From Bacillus sp. ISL-45 (GTDB lineage Bacteria; Bacillota; Bacilli; Bacillales; Cytobacillaceae), in assembly GCF_018613195.1 (NCBI RefSeq), contig NZ_JAGGQQ010000023.1, positions 1 to 64,000 of the forward strand: a DNA stretch of 64,000 bases, given 5' to 3'. The position numbers and the translations under genes were made by a program. Shown here one piece after another: positions 32,139 through 42,854 of the stretch (positions within the stretch are counted from its first letter, which is position 1; every line of letters begins with the position of its first letter). The notes beneath the pieces are model-generated. The model was not told where the DNA came from and searched no databases. It saw only the letters and a list, made by a program, of their open reading frames with translations.

Positions 32139-32768
32139 TTACTTAGCTTTTACAGCACCTTTGATTTTTAGAAGGGCTTTTCTAGCACCAGGAACGTTTC
32201 CTTTGATTAGAAGAAGGTTACGCTCTGCGTCAACTTTAACGATTTGCAGGTTTTGAACAGTGATCTGCTCTCCACCCATGCGTCCAGGTAGTAATTTACC
32301 CTTGAATACGCGGTTTGGAGCAACAGGACCCATTGAACCAGGGCGGCGGTGGTAACGAGAACCGTGAGCCATTGGTCCGCGAGATTGTCCGTGGCGCTTA
32401 ATAACACCCTGGAAACCTTTACCCTTTGAGATTCCTGTAACATCTACGATATCGCCTTCTGCGAAAATATCAACTTTGACTTCCTGACCAACTTCATATC
32501 CTGCTACATCGACTCCGTTTAATTCTTTCACGAAGCGCTTAGGAGCAGTGTTTGCTTTTGAAACGTGGCCTTTTTCAGGTTTGTTTGAAAGCTTTTCGCG
32601 CTTGTCTTCAAAGCCAAGCTGGATTGCTTCGTAGCCATCTGTCTCAGCAGATTTCACTTGAAGCACTACGTTTGGAGAAGCTTCTACCACAGTTACCGGG
32701 ATAAGGTCGCCATTTTCAGCAAATACTTGAGTCATACCGATCTTTCTTCCTAAGATTCCTTTGGTCAT
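32139..32768 (-). CDS. rplC: 50S ribosomal protein L3
   Basis: L3 has 209 residues and begins [20 protein letters not shown]. The central loop [20 protein letters not shown] approaches the peptidyl transferase centre. The frame extends to a GTG at 32777, but that GTG is part of the ribosome binding site AGGAGGTG, so the ATG at 32768 is the start. Confidence 0.98.
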   Translation of the reverse strand: MTKGILGRKIGMTQVFAENGDLIPVTVVEASPNVVLQVKSAETDGYEAIQLGFEDKREKLSNKPEKGHVSKANTAPKRFVKELNGVDVAGYEVGQEVKVDIFAEGDIVDVTGISKGKGFQGVIKRHGQSRGPMAHGSRYHRRPGSMGPVAPNRVFKGKLLPGRMGGEQITVQNLQIVKVDAERNLLLIKGNVPGARKALLKIKGAVKAK

Positions 32769-32806
32769 TTCAGTCACACCTCCTGTGAATTATAATGATT
32801 TATTGA

Positions 32807-33139
<333 letters not shown>

Positions 33140-33170
33140 TTAAAATAGACATTCTCCGCGAAAATTTCCC

Positions 33171-33203
33171 ACACACTCGCCATGGCAAAGCGGCCGGGTG
33201 TGT
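33171..33203 (-). promoter_or_regulatory. S10 operon leader hairpin
   Basis: On the minus strand ACACACCCGG...GCGAGTGTGT folds around CCGCTTTGCCATGG in the 5' UTR of rpsJ. Position and strength suggest autogenous or antitermination control, by analogy with other S10 leaders. Confidence 0.5.
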
Positions 33204-33246
33204 CAGCAACCTTTCGCATCATCGCAGTCAAAGACCAACATTGTCT

Positions 33247-33275
33247 ATTATACATAAAACATAACTCAAACGCAA
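33247..33275 (-). promoter_or_regulatory. S10 operon promoter P2
   Basis: A -35 TTGCGT (33270-33275), 17 bp and a perfect -10 TATAAT (33247-33252) preceded by TG. Confidence 0.8.
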
Positions 33276-33316
33276 CATTAATTCCGCAATTTCATTATGT
33301 TTAACACACTTTTACT

Positions 33317-33345
33317 ATTATAGCGGGCGCAATCGTATTTTACAA
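33317..33345 (-). promoter_or_regulatory. S10 operon promoter P1
   Basis: A -35 TTGTAA (33340-33345), 17 bp and a perfect -10 TATAAT (33317-33322), about 70 bp upstream of P2. Confidence 0.75.
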
Positions 33346-33592
33346 GTGGGGAAAGAGATTTCTAACTATTTGGACGCGGAGAAAATTATTCCTTTATTCG
33401 AGGTTTATGATTTTGGAGAACTTCATGAAGCGACTTGGATTGGATATATATTATAGAAGGAACTGATTTGAGTTTTGGTTTTGGTTTTAATAATGTTGTG
33501 CCGGTAGTTAGGTGACCAGCTTGCTCATTACCTCAAATGATTTCTGGCTGGTTATTAAACTGTAGAGGAATTGTCAAAGGTGCCATAGTTAT

Positions 33593-34060
33593 AGGACGAT
33601 AAATCTTTTTGTTTCTCTTTTATCTGTCCAATATTGCTTTTTATGTGACGATAATCCCTCTTGATTCTTTTTTATCCGCACATTTTCGGCTTTAATTTGA
33701 CGATAACCCTGCTTTATCTTTTTTTATCCGCACATTTTCGACTTTAATGTGACGATAATCCCTCTTGATTCTTTTTTATCCGCACATTATCGGCTTTAAT
33801 GTGACGATAAACCTGCTTGATTCTTTTTTATCCGCACATTATCGGCTTTAATGTGACGGTAAACCTACTTGATTCTTTTTTATCCGCACATTTTCGGCCT
33901 TAATGTGACGATAAACCTGCTTGATTCTTTTTTATCCGCACATTATCGGCTTTAATGTGACGATAAACCTGCTTTATCCTTTTTTACCCGCACATTTTCG
34001 GCTTTAATATGACGATAAGCTCTCCTGCCACTTCTTTATCTGTACATTGTTACAGTTGAT
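33593..34060. repeat. 52-bp tandem repeat array I (about 9 copies)
   Basis: The phrase GTGACGATAA recurs at exactly 52-bp steps (33645, 33697, 33749, 33801, 33853, 33905, 33957, 34009), with a degenerate copy at 33593. Each unit has ATGTGA, then GATAAA, a 15-nt spacer, TTTATCCG and CACATT. It can therefore form a hairpin with an ATGTG/CACAT foot and a GATAAA/TTTATC upper stem. Period 52 is not a multiple of three, so it is non-coding. It lies between the tuf terminator and the S10 promoters. The rest of 33346-33592 and 34061-34180 holds no gene I can support. Confidence 0.92.
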
Positions 34061-34180
34061 TAGGACCATGATCTATATGTTTCAATATTAACAGTACAAT
34101 ATTCTTTTTGCGTTACCAAAAGTTTTCTTGATTCAATTCCCCTATAAAGAAAGCTTTCAACTTCTTCCGCTACATTAGAT

Positions 34181-34217
34181 AAATAAAAAAGCAGCTGGAT
34201 CGTCACCCAGCTGCTTT
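34181..34217 (-). terminator. tuf terminator
   Basis: On the minus strand AAAGCAGCTGG pairs perfectly with CCAGCTGCTTT, followed by TTTTTTATTT. Confidence 0.92.
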
Positions 34218-34235
34218 CATTGTTTCTATTAAAAA

Positions 34236-35423
34236 TTACTCTTGGATAGAAGCTACAACGCCAGCGCCTACAGTACGGCCGCCTTCACGAATTGAGAACT
34301 TAGTTCCTTCTTCGATAGCGATTGGAGCGATCAGTTCAACAGTCATTTCGATGTTGTCACCAGGCATAACCATTTCTACGCCTTCAGGAAGGTTACAAAT
34401 ACCAGTTACATCAGTTGTACGGAAGTAGAACTGTGGACGGTAGTTTGTGAAGAATGGAGTGTGACGTCCACCTTCTTCTTTTGAAAGAACGTATACTTCA
34501 GCAGTGAACTTTGTGTGTGGCTTAACAGAACCTGGCTTAGCAAGTACTTGACCACGTTGGATATCTTCACGAGCTACCCCACGAAGAAGTGCACCGATGT
34601 TGTCTCCAGCTTCTGCATAATCAAGAAGCTTACGGAACATTTCAACACCTGTTACAGTAGTTGATTTTGGCTCTTCAGTCATACCGATGATTTCGATTAC
34701 GTCACCGACTTTAACTTGTCCACGCTCAACACGTCCTGTAGCAACTGTTCCACGGCCAGTGATTGAGAATACGTCCTCAACAGGCATCATGAAAGGCTTG
34801 TCAGTGTCACGTGTTGGTGTTGGGATGTACTCATCAACTGCAGCCATAAGCTCGTTGATTTTTTCTTCCCATTCTGGAGCTCCTTCAAGAGCTTTAAGAG
34901 CAGAACCTTTGATAACTGGGATGTCATCGCCAGGGAAGTCGTATTCTGAAAGAAGGTCACGTACTTCCATTTCTACTAATTCAAGAAGTTCTTCGTCGTC
35001 AACCATGTCACACTTGTTCATGAATACAACAAGGTAAGGTACGCCTACCTGACGAGAAAGAAGGATGTGCTCACGAGTTTGTGGCATTGGGCCATCAGCA
35101 GCAGATACTACAAGGATTCCGCCATCCATTTGCGCAGCACCAGTGATCATGTTTTTAACATAGTCAGCGTGTCCTGGGCAGTCAACGTGTGCATAGTGAC
35201 GAGTTGCAGTTTCATACTCAACGTGTGCAGTTGAGATTGTGATACCACGCTCACGCTCTTCTGGAGCAGCGTCGATTTGGTCATATCCGCGTGCTTCACC
35301 GCCGCCTACTTTAGAAAGAACAGTAGTGATAGCAGCTGTTAGAGTAGTTTTACCATGGTCAACGTGACCAATTGTACCAATGTTAACGTGTGGCTTAGAA
35401 CGATCGAATTTAGCTTTTCCCAT
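34236..35423 (-). CDS. tuf: translation elongation factor Tu
   Basis: EF-Tu has 395 residues and delivers aminoacyl-tRNA to the ribosome. The G domain has the P-loop [16 protein letters not shown] and NKCDMVD, followed by two beta-barrel domains. AGGAGG lies upstream. It is the last gene of the str operon with its own terminator. Confidence 0.99.
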   Translation of the reverse strand: MGKAKFDRSKPHVNIGTIGHVDHGKTTLTAAITTVLSKVGGGEARGYDQIDAAPEERERGITISTAHVEYETATRHYAHVDCPGHADYVKNMITGAAQMDGGILVVSAADGPMPQTREHILLSRQVGVPYLVVFMNKCDMVDDEELLELVEMEVRDLLSEYDFPGDDIPVIKGSALKALEGAPEWEEKINELMAAVDEYIPTPTRDTDKPFMMPVEDVFSITGRGTVATGRVERGQVKVGDVIEIIGMTEEPKSTTVTGVEMFRKLLDYAEAGDNIGALLRGVAREDIQRGQVLAKPGSVKPHTKFTAEVYVLSKEEGGRHTPFFTNYRPQFYFRTTDVTGICNLPEGVEMVMPGDNIEMTVELIAPIAIEEGTKFSIREGGRTVGAGVVASIQE

Positions 35424-35547
35424 TAGAAAAATCCTCCTTTAATATATGAAAATTAAGTATATTTTAATGTGCTGTGAAATAGGAACCCCTATCCCACAGC
35501 GTTATGCTTACATTAGTAGTTATACTTGATTAATAGGTGAAAATCAA

Positions 35548-37626
35548 TTATTCACCTTTATTTTTTTTGATGATTTCTTCAGAAACAGATTTAGGAACTT
35601 CTTCGTAGTGGTCGAAGTGCATTGAGAATACACCGCGTCCTTGTGTGCTTGAACGAAGAGCAGTTGCATAACCGAACATTTCTGAAAGTGGAACCATCGC
35701 ACGAACAACTTGAGCGTTACCACGAGCATCCATACCTTCGACGCGTCCGCGACGAGCTGTGATCATACCCATGATATCTCCAAGATATTCTTCAGGGATA
35801 ACAACTTCAACCCTCATGACAGGCTCAAGGATAACTGGCTTACACTTGGAAGCCGCATTCTTAAGTGCCATTGAAGCAGCGATTTTAAACGCCATTTCAG
35901 AGGAGTCAACATCGTGGTAAGAACCGTCAAACAATCTTGCCTTGATGTCAACGAGTGGATATCCTGCAAGAACTCCGCGATCTAGAGCATCTTCAAGACC
36001 AGCTTGAACCGCTGGGATGTATTCACGTGGAACTACACCACCGACGATGCCGTTCACGAATTCAAAGCCTTTTCCTTCTTCGTTTGGAGAGAACTCAATC
36101 CAAACGTGTCCGTATTGACCACGTCCACCGGATTGACGTGCGAATTTACCTTCAATGTTAGCTGATTCGCGGAAAGTTTCACGGTATGCAACCTGTGGTG
36201 CACCTACGTTTGCTTCCACTTTAAATTCACGCTTCATACGGTCAACGATGATATCAAGGTGAAGTTCACCCATTCCAGCGATGATAACCTGTCCAGTTTC
36301 CTGGTCAGTGTGTGCGCGGAATGTAGGATCTTCTTCTTGAAGCTTTTGCAACGCAGTTGTCATCTTGTCCTGGTCTGCTTTTGACTTAGGCTCAACTGAT
36401 AACTGGATTACAGGCTCTGGGAACTGCATGGATTCAAGAATAACTAGAGACTTTTCATCACATAGAGTGTCACCAGTAGTTGTATCTTTCAAACCTACAG
36501 CTGCAGCGATGTCACCAGCGTAAACCGTTGAGATTTCCTGACGGCTGTTCGCGTGCATCTGAAGGATACGTCCGATACGCTCACGCTTTCCTTTAGTCGA
36601 GTTCTGGACATAAGAGCCAGATTCAAGAGTTCCGGAGTAAACGCGGAAGAATGTTAATTTTCCAACATAAGGGTCAGTCATAACTTTGAACGCAAGAGCA
36701 GAGAACGGCTCGTTGTCGTCAGAGTGACGCTCAACCACTTCTTCAGTATCCGGAAGATGGCCCTGGATCGCAGGTACATCTAGTGGAGATGGAAGGTAGT
36801 CGATAACAGCGTCAAGCATTAGCTGAACACCTTTGTTTTTGAATGCTGAACCACAGATAACTGGGTAGAATTCAACATTTGTTGTACCTTTACGGATTGC
36901 AGCTTTGATCTCTTCGACTGTAAGCTCTTCTCCGCCAAGGTATTTTTCCATTAACTCTTCATCAAGCTCAGCTACCGCTTCAACTAACTTTTCACGGTAT
37001 TCTTCAGCTTGAGCCATATATTCTTCTGGAATTTCCCCAACAGTGATTTCTGTTCCAAGGTCATTACCGTAGAAGATTGCTCTCATTTCAACTAGGTCAA
37101 TGATTGCTTCGAACTCATCTTCAGCACCGATCGGTAATTGGATCGGGTGAGCATTAGCTTGTAGACGATCATGAATAGTTGATACTGAGTATAGGAAGTC
37201 CGCGCCTAGCTTATCCATTTTGTTAACGAATACTACACGTGGAACTCCATAAGTAGTAGCCTGGCGCCAAACTGTTTCTGTTTGAGGCTCAACACCTGAC
37301 TGTGCGTCAAGTACTGCTACTGCACCATCAAGTACACGAAGTGAACGTTCAACTTCAACAGTGAAGTCTACGTGTCCTGGTGTATCGATGATGTTAACGC
37401 GGTGCTCTTTCCATGAAGCTGTTGTTGCAGCAGATGTGATCGTGATTCCACGTTCTTGCTCCTGCTCCATCCAGTCCATCTGAGAAGCACCTTCGTGTGT
37501 TTCGCCGATTTTGTGAATTCGGCCAGTATAATAAAGAACACGCTCAGTTGTTGTTGTTTTACCAGCATCAATATGAGCCATGATCCCAATATTACGAGTT
37601 TTATCTAAGGAGAACTCTCTTGCCAT
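35548..37626 (-). CDS. fusA: translation elongation factor G
   Basis: EF-G has 692 residues and drives ribosomal translocation and recycling. The G motifs [17 protein letters not shown] and NKMDK are followed by domains II-V ([18 protein letters not shown] in domain IV). It lies between rpsG and tuf. The 124-bp gap to tuf contains a small hairpin but no terminator. Confidence 0.99.
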   Translation of the reverse strand: MAREFSLDKTRNIGIMAHIDAGKTTTTERVLYYTGRIHKIGETHEGASQMDWMEQEQERGITITSAATTASWKEHRVNIIDTPGHVDFTVEVERSLRVLDGAVAVLDAQSGVEPQTETVWRQATTYGVPRVVFVNKMDKLGADFLYSVSTIHDRLQANAHPIQLPIGAEDEFEAIIDLVEMRAIFYGNDLGTEITVGEIPEEYMAQAEEYREKLVEAVAELDEELMEKYLGGEELTVEEIKAAIRKGTTNVEFYPVICGSAFKNKGVQLMLDAVIDYLPSPLDVPAIQGHLPDTEEVVERHSDDNEPFSALAFKVMTDPYVGKLTFFRVYSGTLESGSYVQNSTKGKRERIGRILQMHANSRQEISTVYAGDIAAAVGLKDTTTGDTLCDEKSLVILESMQFPEPVIQLSVEPKSKADQDKMTTALQKLQEEDPTFRAHTDQETGQVIIAGMGELHLDIIVDRMKREFKVEANVGAPQVAYRETFRESANIEGKFARQSGGRGQYGHVWIEFSPNEEGKGFEFVNGIVGGVVPREYIPAVQAGLEDALDRGVLAGYPLVDIKARLFDGSYHDVDSSEMAFKIAASMALKNAASKCKPVILEPVMRVEVVIPEEYLGDIMGMITARRGRVEGMDARGNAQVVRAMVPLSEMFGYATALRSSTQGRGVFSMHFDHYEEVPKSVSEEIIKKNKGE

Positions 37627-37674
37627 TTGGTCTTTCTCCTTCCTAGTATAAGTGTTTTTAGATTGAAGGTAAGA

Positions 37675-38145
37675 TTACCAACGATAGTGAGCGAATGCTT
37701 TGTTTGCTTCCGCCATTTTGTGTGTATCTTCGCGCTTTTTAACAGAAGCACCAGTGTTGTTAGCAGCGTCAAGAATTTCGTTAGCAAGACGCTCTTCCAT
37801 TGTCTTTTCCCCACGAAGACGTGAGTAGTTTACCAACCAGCGAAGACCAAGAGTTGTACGGCGGTCTGCACGCACCTCGATTGGTACTTGATAGTTAGCT
37901 CCACCTACACGGCGTGCTTTTACTTCTAGAACAGGCATGATGTTCTTAAGAGCTGCATCGAATACTTCGATTGGCTCTTTGCCTGAACGCTCACGAATGA
38001 TATCAAAAGCTGAATAAAGGATCTTTTGTGATTTACCTCTCTTGCCATCGATCATCATCTTGTTGATCAAGCGAGTGATAAGCTTTGAGTTATAAATCGG
38101 ATCCGGCAATACGTCTCTTTTTGCAACTGGACCTTTACGTGGCAT
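37675..38145 (-). CDS. rpsG: 30S ribosomal protein S7
   Basis: S7 has 156 residues and begins [20 protein letters not shown]. It nucleates 30S head assembly. The frame extends to 38163, but the ATG at 38145 follows GAAAGGAGG and is the family start. Confidence 0.98.
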   Translation of the reverse strand: MPRKGPVAKRDVLPDPIYNSKLITRLINKMMIDGKRGKSQKILYSAFDIIRERSGKEPIEVFDAALKNIMPVLEVKARRVGGANYQVPIEVRADRRTTLGLRWLVNYSRLRGEKTMEERLANEILDAANNTGASVKKREDTHKMAEANKAFAHYRW

Positions 38146-38185
38146 GTTTTTTCCTCCTTTCAAAAAGGCTAATTAGTTTTGTTTA

Positions 38186-38665
<480 letters not shown>

Positions 38666-38708
38666 TTACAAAAAACAAAGTTCTTGCAGTCCACTGCAAA
38701 AACAGTTT

Positions 38709-38957
38709 TTACTTGGTTATCGCTACAGCTGAAGCTCCTACGGCAATCCCGCATGCCTTCCCTAATCTTTTCATGGAGTCGACATAGGTGATGGCTGTGT
38801 TCATTTTCCTGGCAGTCTGCAATAGATTGGCTGTCACTTTCATGTCAGCGTCCTTCGCAATGACCAGTTCGATTACTTCGCCAGCCTTCAGTGCTTTCAC
38901 TGTTTGCTTTGATCCTACTATAATCTTTTTAGCTTGAGCTACTTTTTCATAAGACAT
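38709..38957 (-). CDS. rplGB: L7Ae-like kink-turn binding protein (YbxF / RplGB)
   Basis: This 82-residue L7Ae/L30e-fold protein begins [20 protein letters not shown]. Its B. subtilis homologue YbxF binds kink-turn RNA. The frame continues 17 codons upstream, but GGAGGATATC directly precedes the ATG at 38957. It is the first gene of the str operon with its own promoter at 38999-39027. Confidence 0.95.
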   Translation of the reverse strand: MSYEKVAQAKKIIVGSKQTVKALKAGEVIELVIAKDADMKVTANLLQTARKMNTAITYVDSMKRLGKACGIAVGASAVAITK

Positions 38958-38998
38958 GATATCCTCCAAAGTAACCGGTAAATAGGAGCACCTTTGAA

Positions 38999-39027
38999 AT
39001 ATTAACATCTAGTGCAAGAGATGTCAA
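38999..39027 (-). promoter_or_regulatory. str operon promoter (rplGB-rpsL-rpsG-fusA-tuf)
   Basis: A perfect TTGACA (39022-39027), 17 bp and TAATAT (38999-39004) preceded by TG. Confidence 0.88.
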
Positions 39028-39087
39028 CAACATTAGAAAACTTTTTTCTCTAGATTGTTGTTTTTATTCATAGATCCATTCTTTTTT

Positions 39088-39134
39088 CTTTAAAAAGGCG
39101 GCACTTTCTGCCGTAGCAGAGAGCGCCGCGCTCT
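39088..39134 (-). terminator. rpoC terminator
   Basis: On the minus strand GCGGCGCTCTCTG pairs with CAGAAAGTGCCGC (two mismatches), followed by CTTTTT. It separates rpoBC from the str operon. Confidence 0.8.
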
Positions 39135-39138
39135 TTAT

Positions 39139-42100
39139 TTATTCTACAGTGATTGCATCTTCGGCTTTTTCTTCTTCCATTGCAATTGGTTCAGCTCTTC
39201 TATAGCGCTGCATACCAGTTCCTGCTGGAACAAGTTTACCGATGATAACATTTTCCTTCAGGCCGAGAAGTTCATCGCGCTTGCCTTTGATCGCTGCATC
39301 TGTAAGCACTCTTGTTGTTTCCTGGAAGGATGCTGCAGACAGGAATGAATCCGTCTCAAGTGATGCTTTTGTGATACCAAGCAATACCGGACGTCCTGTT
39401 GCTGGCATTTTGCCATCAAGAAGTGCCTTGCGGTTAGCGTCAGTGAACTGATGGATCTCAAGCAATGTGCCTGGCAGTACATCTGTTTCACCAGCATCGA
39501 TAACCCTGATTTTGCGCATCATCTGGCGCACCATTACTTCTACGTGCTTGTCGCCGATTTCAACACCCTGCATACGGTATACTTTTTGAACTTCTTTCAA
39601 TAGGTATTCCTGCACGGATTGAACATCTTTGACTCTTAAGAGCTCCTTAGGGTCGATTGAACCTTCAGTGAGTTCCTGACCGCGTAGTACATGGTCATTC
39701 ACAGCAACCTTCAAACGTGCTGTATATGGCGCATTGTAAGTACGGCTTTCGATTTCACCCTGAATCACGATTTCCTGCTGACGATCTTTTCCTTCGTTGA
39801 TGCCGACTACGACACCTTCCAATTCAGAGATGACAGCTTGCCCTTTAGGATTACGTGCTTCGAACAATTCCTGGATACGCGGAAGACCTTGTGTGATATC
39901 GTCTCCTGCAACACCGCCCGTATGGAATGTACGCATTGTAAGCTGAGTACCTGGCTCACCGATTGACTGGGCAGCAATGATACCGACTGCTTCGCCAACT
40001 TCGACTTCCTGGCCAGTCGCAAGGTTGCGTCCGTAACACTTCTTACATACGCCGTGGCGTGTATTACATGTGAATGCAGAGCGGATCCATACTTCTTCGA
40101 TCCCTGCTTCTACTACTTCAACAGTCAAGTCTTCTGTAATCAATCCGTTTTCAGGTACAATCACAGCCTTTGTTTCAGGATGCTTGATTGCCTTTCTTGC
40201 ATAACGGCCAATTAAACGCTCTTCTAGAGGTTCGATTACTTCAGTACCATCTTTAAGTGATTTGATAAATAATCCTCTGTCTGTACCGCAATCGTCTTCG
40301 CGAACGATAACATCCTGTGCTACGTCTACGAGACGGCGAGTCAAGTAACCTGAGTCAGCAGTCTTAAGTGCTGTATCGGCAAGACCTTTACGAGCACCGT
40401 GAGTGGAGATAAAGTACTCCAAAACTGTCAGACCTTCACGGAAACTCGACTTAATCGGCAACTCGATGATTCGTCCAGCCGGGTTGGCCATCAGACCACG
40501 CATACCAGCAAGCTGCGTGAAGTTGGACGCGTTACCACGGGCACCTGAGTCACTCATCATGAAGATAGGGTTTGAATTATCTAATGATTTCATCAGCTTA
40601 GCCTGGATATTATCCTTCGCCTGGCTCCAGATAGAAATTACGCGATCATAACGCTCATCCTCGGTAATCAAACCGCGTCTGAACTGCTTAAGAACATTAT
40701 CTACCTTTGTTTGTGCTTCTGAAATGATTTCCTGTTTCTCTTTAAGAACCACGATATCAGCCACACCTACCGTAATACCCGCTTTAGTCGAGTATGTGAA
40801 TCCAAGACCCTTCATACGGTCAAGCATTTTTGATGTTTCTGTGATTTTGAACTTCTTGAACACTTCAGCAATGATGTTTCCAAGAATTTTCTTCTTGAAC
40901 GGATCAACCAATTTCATGCTCTTGATAACTTCCTTGATATCCGCGCCTTTTTCAACAAAATATATTTCTGGAGTTTTCTCCTCAAGGTTTTGCTTGGAAG
41001 GCTCATTGATATAAGGGAATGACGCTGGAAGGATTTCGTTGAAAATCAACTTTCCAACAGTCGTGATCAATAACTGGCCATTTTGCTCTTCCGTGAATGT
41101 CTGGTTGCCAAGAGATGAAGCGGCAACAGCAATACGAGTGTGAAGGTGTACATAGCCATTCTGATATGCGATCAATGCTTCATTCGTATCCTTGAATACC
41201 ATACCTTCGCCTACAGCATCTTCTCTTTCCAAAGTAAGGTAATAGTTACCTAATACCATATCCTGTGAAGGAGTAACAACCGGCTTTCCATCCTTAGGGT
41301 TCAGGATGTTCTGGGCAGCAAGCATCAACAGGCGTGCTTCTGCCTGTGCTTCAGCAGAAAGTGGCACGTGGACTGCCATCTGGTCACCGTCGAAGTCAGC
41401 GTTATAAGCTGTACATACTAGCGGGTGAAGACGGATTGCGCGTCCTTCTACTAACGTTGGCTCAAACGCCTGGATTCCCAATCTATGAAGAGTTGGGGCA
41501 CGGTTAAGCAATACTGGGTGCTCTCTGATTACATCTTCTAGGACATCCCAAACCTCAGGGCTAACGCGCTCAATTTTACGTTTAGCAGACTTAATGTTGT
41601 GCGCTAAACCTTTTTGCACTAATTCTTTCATTACAAATGGCTTGAACAGCTCAAGTGCCATTTCTTTAGGTAGACCACACTGGTACATGTGCAAGTTAGG
41701 ACCTACGACGATAACAGAACGGCCAGAGTAGTCAACACGCTTACCAAGAAGGTTTTGACGGAAACGACCTTGCTTACCCTTAAGCATATGGGACAGGGAC
41801 TTCAACGGACGGTTACCTGGTCCTGTTACCGGACGGCCGCGGCGGCCGTTATCGATCAACGCGTCAACAGCTTCCTGAAGCATACGCTTTTCGTTCTGAA
41901 CAATGATGCTAGGAGCACCAAGGTCAAGAAGACGTTTAAGACGGTTGTTACGGTTGATTACTCGGCGGTATAAATCGTTCAGGTCGGAAGTTGCGAATCG
42001 ACCTCCATCAAGCTGTACCATCGGGCGAAGTTCCGGCGGGATGACAGGGAGGACATCAAGGATCATCCAAGATGGCTCATTGCCTGACCCACGGAATGCT

Positions 42101-42741
42101 TCTACTACCTCTAGACGCTTGATCGCACGAGTACGACGCTGGCCTTGTGCTGTTCTTAATTCTTCCTTCAGCATGTCGGCTTCTTTATCAAGGTCGATAT
42201 CTGAAAGCAGCTTTTTGATTGCTTCTGCTCCCATTGCCGCCTGGAATTTGTTGCCGTATTTTTCACGATAAGCGCGGTATTCTTTTTCTGACAACAACTG
42301 CTTCTTCTCAAGGGCAGTGTCGCCAGTTTCCGTAACTACGTAAGAAGCAAAGTAAATAACCTCTTCAAGTGCGCGCGGAGACATATCCAGGATAAGTCCC
42401 ATACGGCTAGGAATACCTTTGAAATACCAGATGTGAGAAACAGGAGCTGCAAGCTCGATGTGTCCCATTCTTTCACGACGGACTTTTGCGCGTGTTACTT
42501 CAACACCGCATCGGTCACAGACTACGCCTTTGTAGCGAACTCTTTTGTACTTTCCGCAGTGACATTCCCAGTCCTTCGTCGGTCCGAAGATACGCTCACA
42601 GAATAAGCCGTCTTTTTCTGGTTTCAAAGTACGATAGTTGATTGTTTCAGGCTTTTTAACCTCACCGAAAGACCATGAACGGATCTTGTCTGGTGAAGCG
42701 AGGCCAATTTTCATGTACTCAAAATTATTAACATCTAGCAA
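39139..42741 (-). CDS. rpoC: DNA-directed RNA polymerase subunit beta'
   Basis: Beta' has 1200 residues. The N-terminal zinc ribbon ([20 protein letters not shown]), the catalytic [10 protein letters not shown] motif near residue 450, the bridge helix and trigger loop ([19 protein letters not shown]) and a C-terminal acidic tail are all visible. The start is TTG at 42741 with GGGAGG nine bases before. It follows rpoB after a 113-bp gap containing a strong hairpin. Confidence 0.99.
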   Translation of the reverse strand: MLDVNNFEYMKIGLASPDKIRSWSFGEVKKPETINYRTLKPEKDGLFCERIFGPTKDWECHCGKYKRVRYKGVVCDRCGVEVTRAKVRRERMGHIELAAPVSHIWYFKGIPSRMGLILDMSPRALEEVIYFASYVVTETGDTALEKKQLLSEKEYRAYREKYGNKFQAAMGAEAIKKLLSDIDLDKEADMLKEELRTAQGQRRTRAIKRLEVVEAFRGSGNEPSWMILDVLPVIPPELRPMVQLDGGRFATSDLNDLYRRVINRNNRLKRLLDLGAPSIIVQNEKRMLQEAVDALIDNGRRGRPVTGPGNRPLKSLSHMLKGKQGRFRQNLLGKRVDYSGRSVIVVGPNLHMYQCGLPKEMALELFKPFVMKELVQKGLAHNIKSAKRKIERVSPEVWDVLEDVIREHPVLLNRAPTLHRLGIQAFEPTLVEGRAIRLHPLVCTAYNADFDGDQMAVHVPLSAEAQAEARLLMLAAQNILNPKDGKPVVTPSQDMVLGNYYLTLEREDAVGEGMVFKDTNEALIAYQNGYVHLHTRIAVAASSLGNQTFTEEQNGQLLITTVGKLIFNEILPASFPYINEPSKQNLEEKTPEIYFVEKGADIKEVIKSMKLVDPFKKKILGNIIAEVFKKFKITETSKMLDRMKGLGFTYSTKAGITVGVADIVVLKEKQEIISEAQTKVDNVLKQFRRGLITEDERYDRVISIWSQAKDNIQAKLMKSLDNSNPIFMMSDSGARGNASNFTQLAGMRGLMANPAGRIIELPIKSSFREGLTVLEYFISTHGARKGLADTALKTADSGYLTRRLVDVAQDVIVREDDCGTDRGLFIKSLKDGTEVIEPLEERLIGRYARKAIKHPETKAVIVPENGLITEDLTVEVVEAGIEEVWIRSAFTCNTRHGVCKKCYGRNLATGQEVEVGEAVGIIAAQSIGEPGTQLTMRTFHTGGVAGDDITQGLPRIQELFEARNPKGQAVISELEGVVVGINEGKDRQQEIVIQGEIESRTYNAPYTARLKVAVNDHVLRGQELTEGSIDPKELLRVKDVQSVQEYLLKEVQKVYRMQGVEIGDKHVEVMVRQMMRKIRVIDAGETDVLPGTLLEIHQFTDANRKALLDGKMPATGRPVLLGITKASLETDSFLSAASFQETTRVLTDAAIKGKRDELLGLKENVIIGKLVPAGTGMQRYRRAEPIAMEEEKAEDAITVE

Positions 42742-42797
42742 GGGGCCTACCTCCCTTTTAATCTAGGGTTTTACCCTTATGGCCACCCAAAAAGGAA

Positions 42798-42840
42798 CAC
42801 ACGTGGACAATACTGTTATTCAACTGTTTGTACACGTGTG
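42798..42840. other. strong hairpin between rpoB and rpoC
   Basis: CACACGTG (42798-42805) pairs perfectly with CACGTGTG (42833-42840), extended inside by further pairing. No T-run follows on the minus strand, so it is not a terminator. It could be an RNA processing or stability element. Confidence 0.55.
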
Positions 42841-42854
42841 CCAATTAGATGGAC

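Noticed and set aside
33346-33456. A 36-codon plus-strand frame (GTG start, ...SNYLDAEKIIPLFEVYDFGE...) near the S10 promoters
   Set aside because: It faintly recalls small Bacillus proteins, but there is no ribosome binding site, it overlaps the rpsJ promoter on the other strand and it stops abruptly. It is at most a gene remnant.
33593-34060. CRISPR array interpretation of the 52-bp repeats
   Set aside because: Units are continuous and similar over their whole length, without constant repeats alternating with unique spacers, and no cas genes are nearby.
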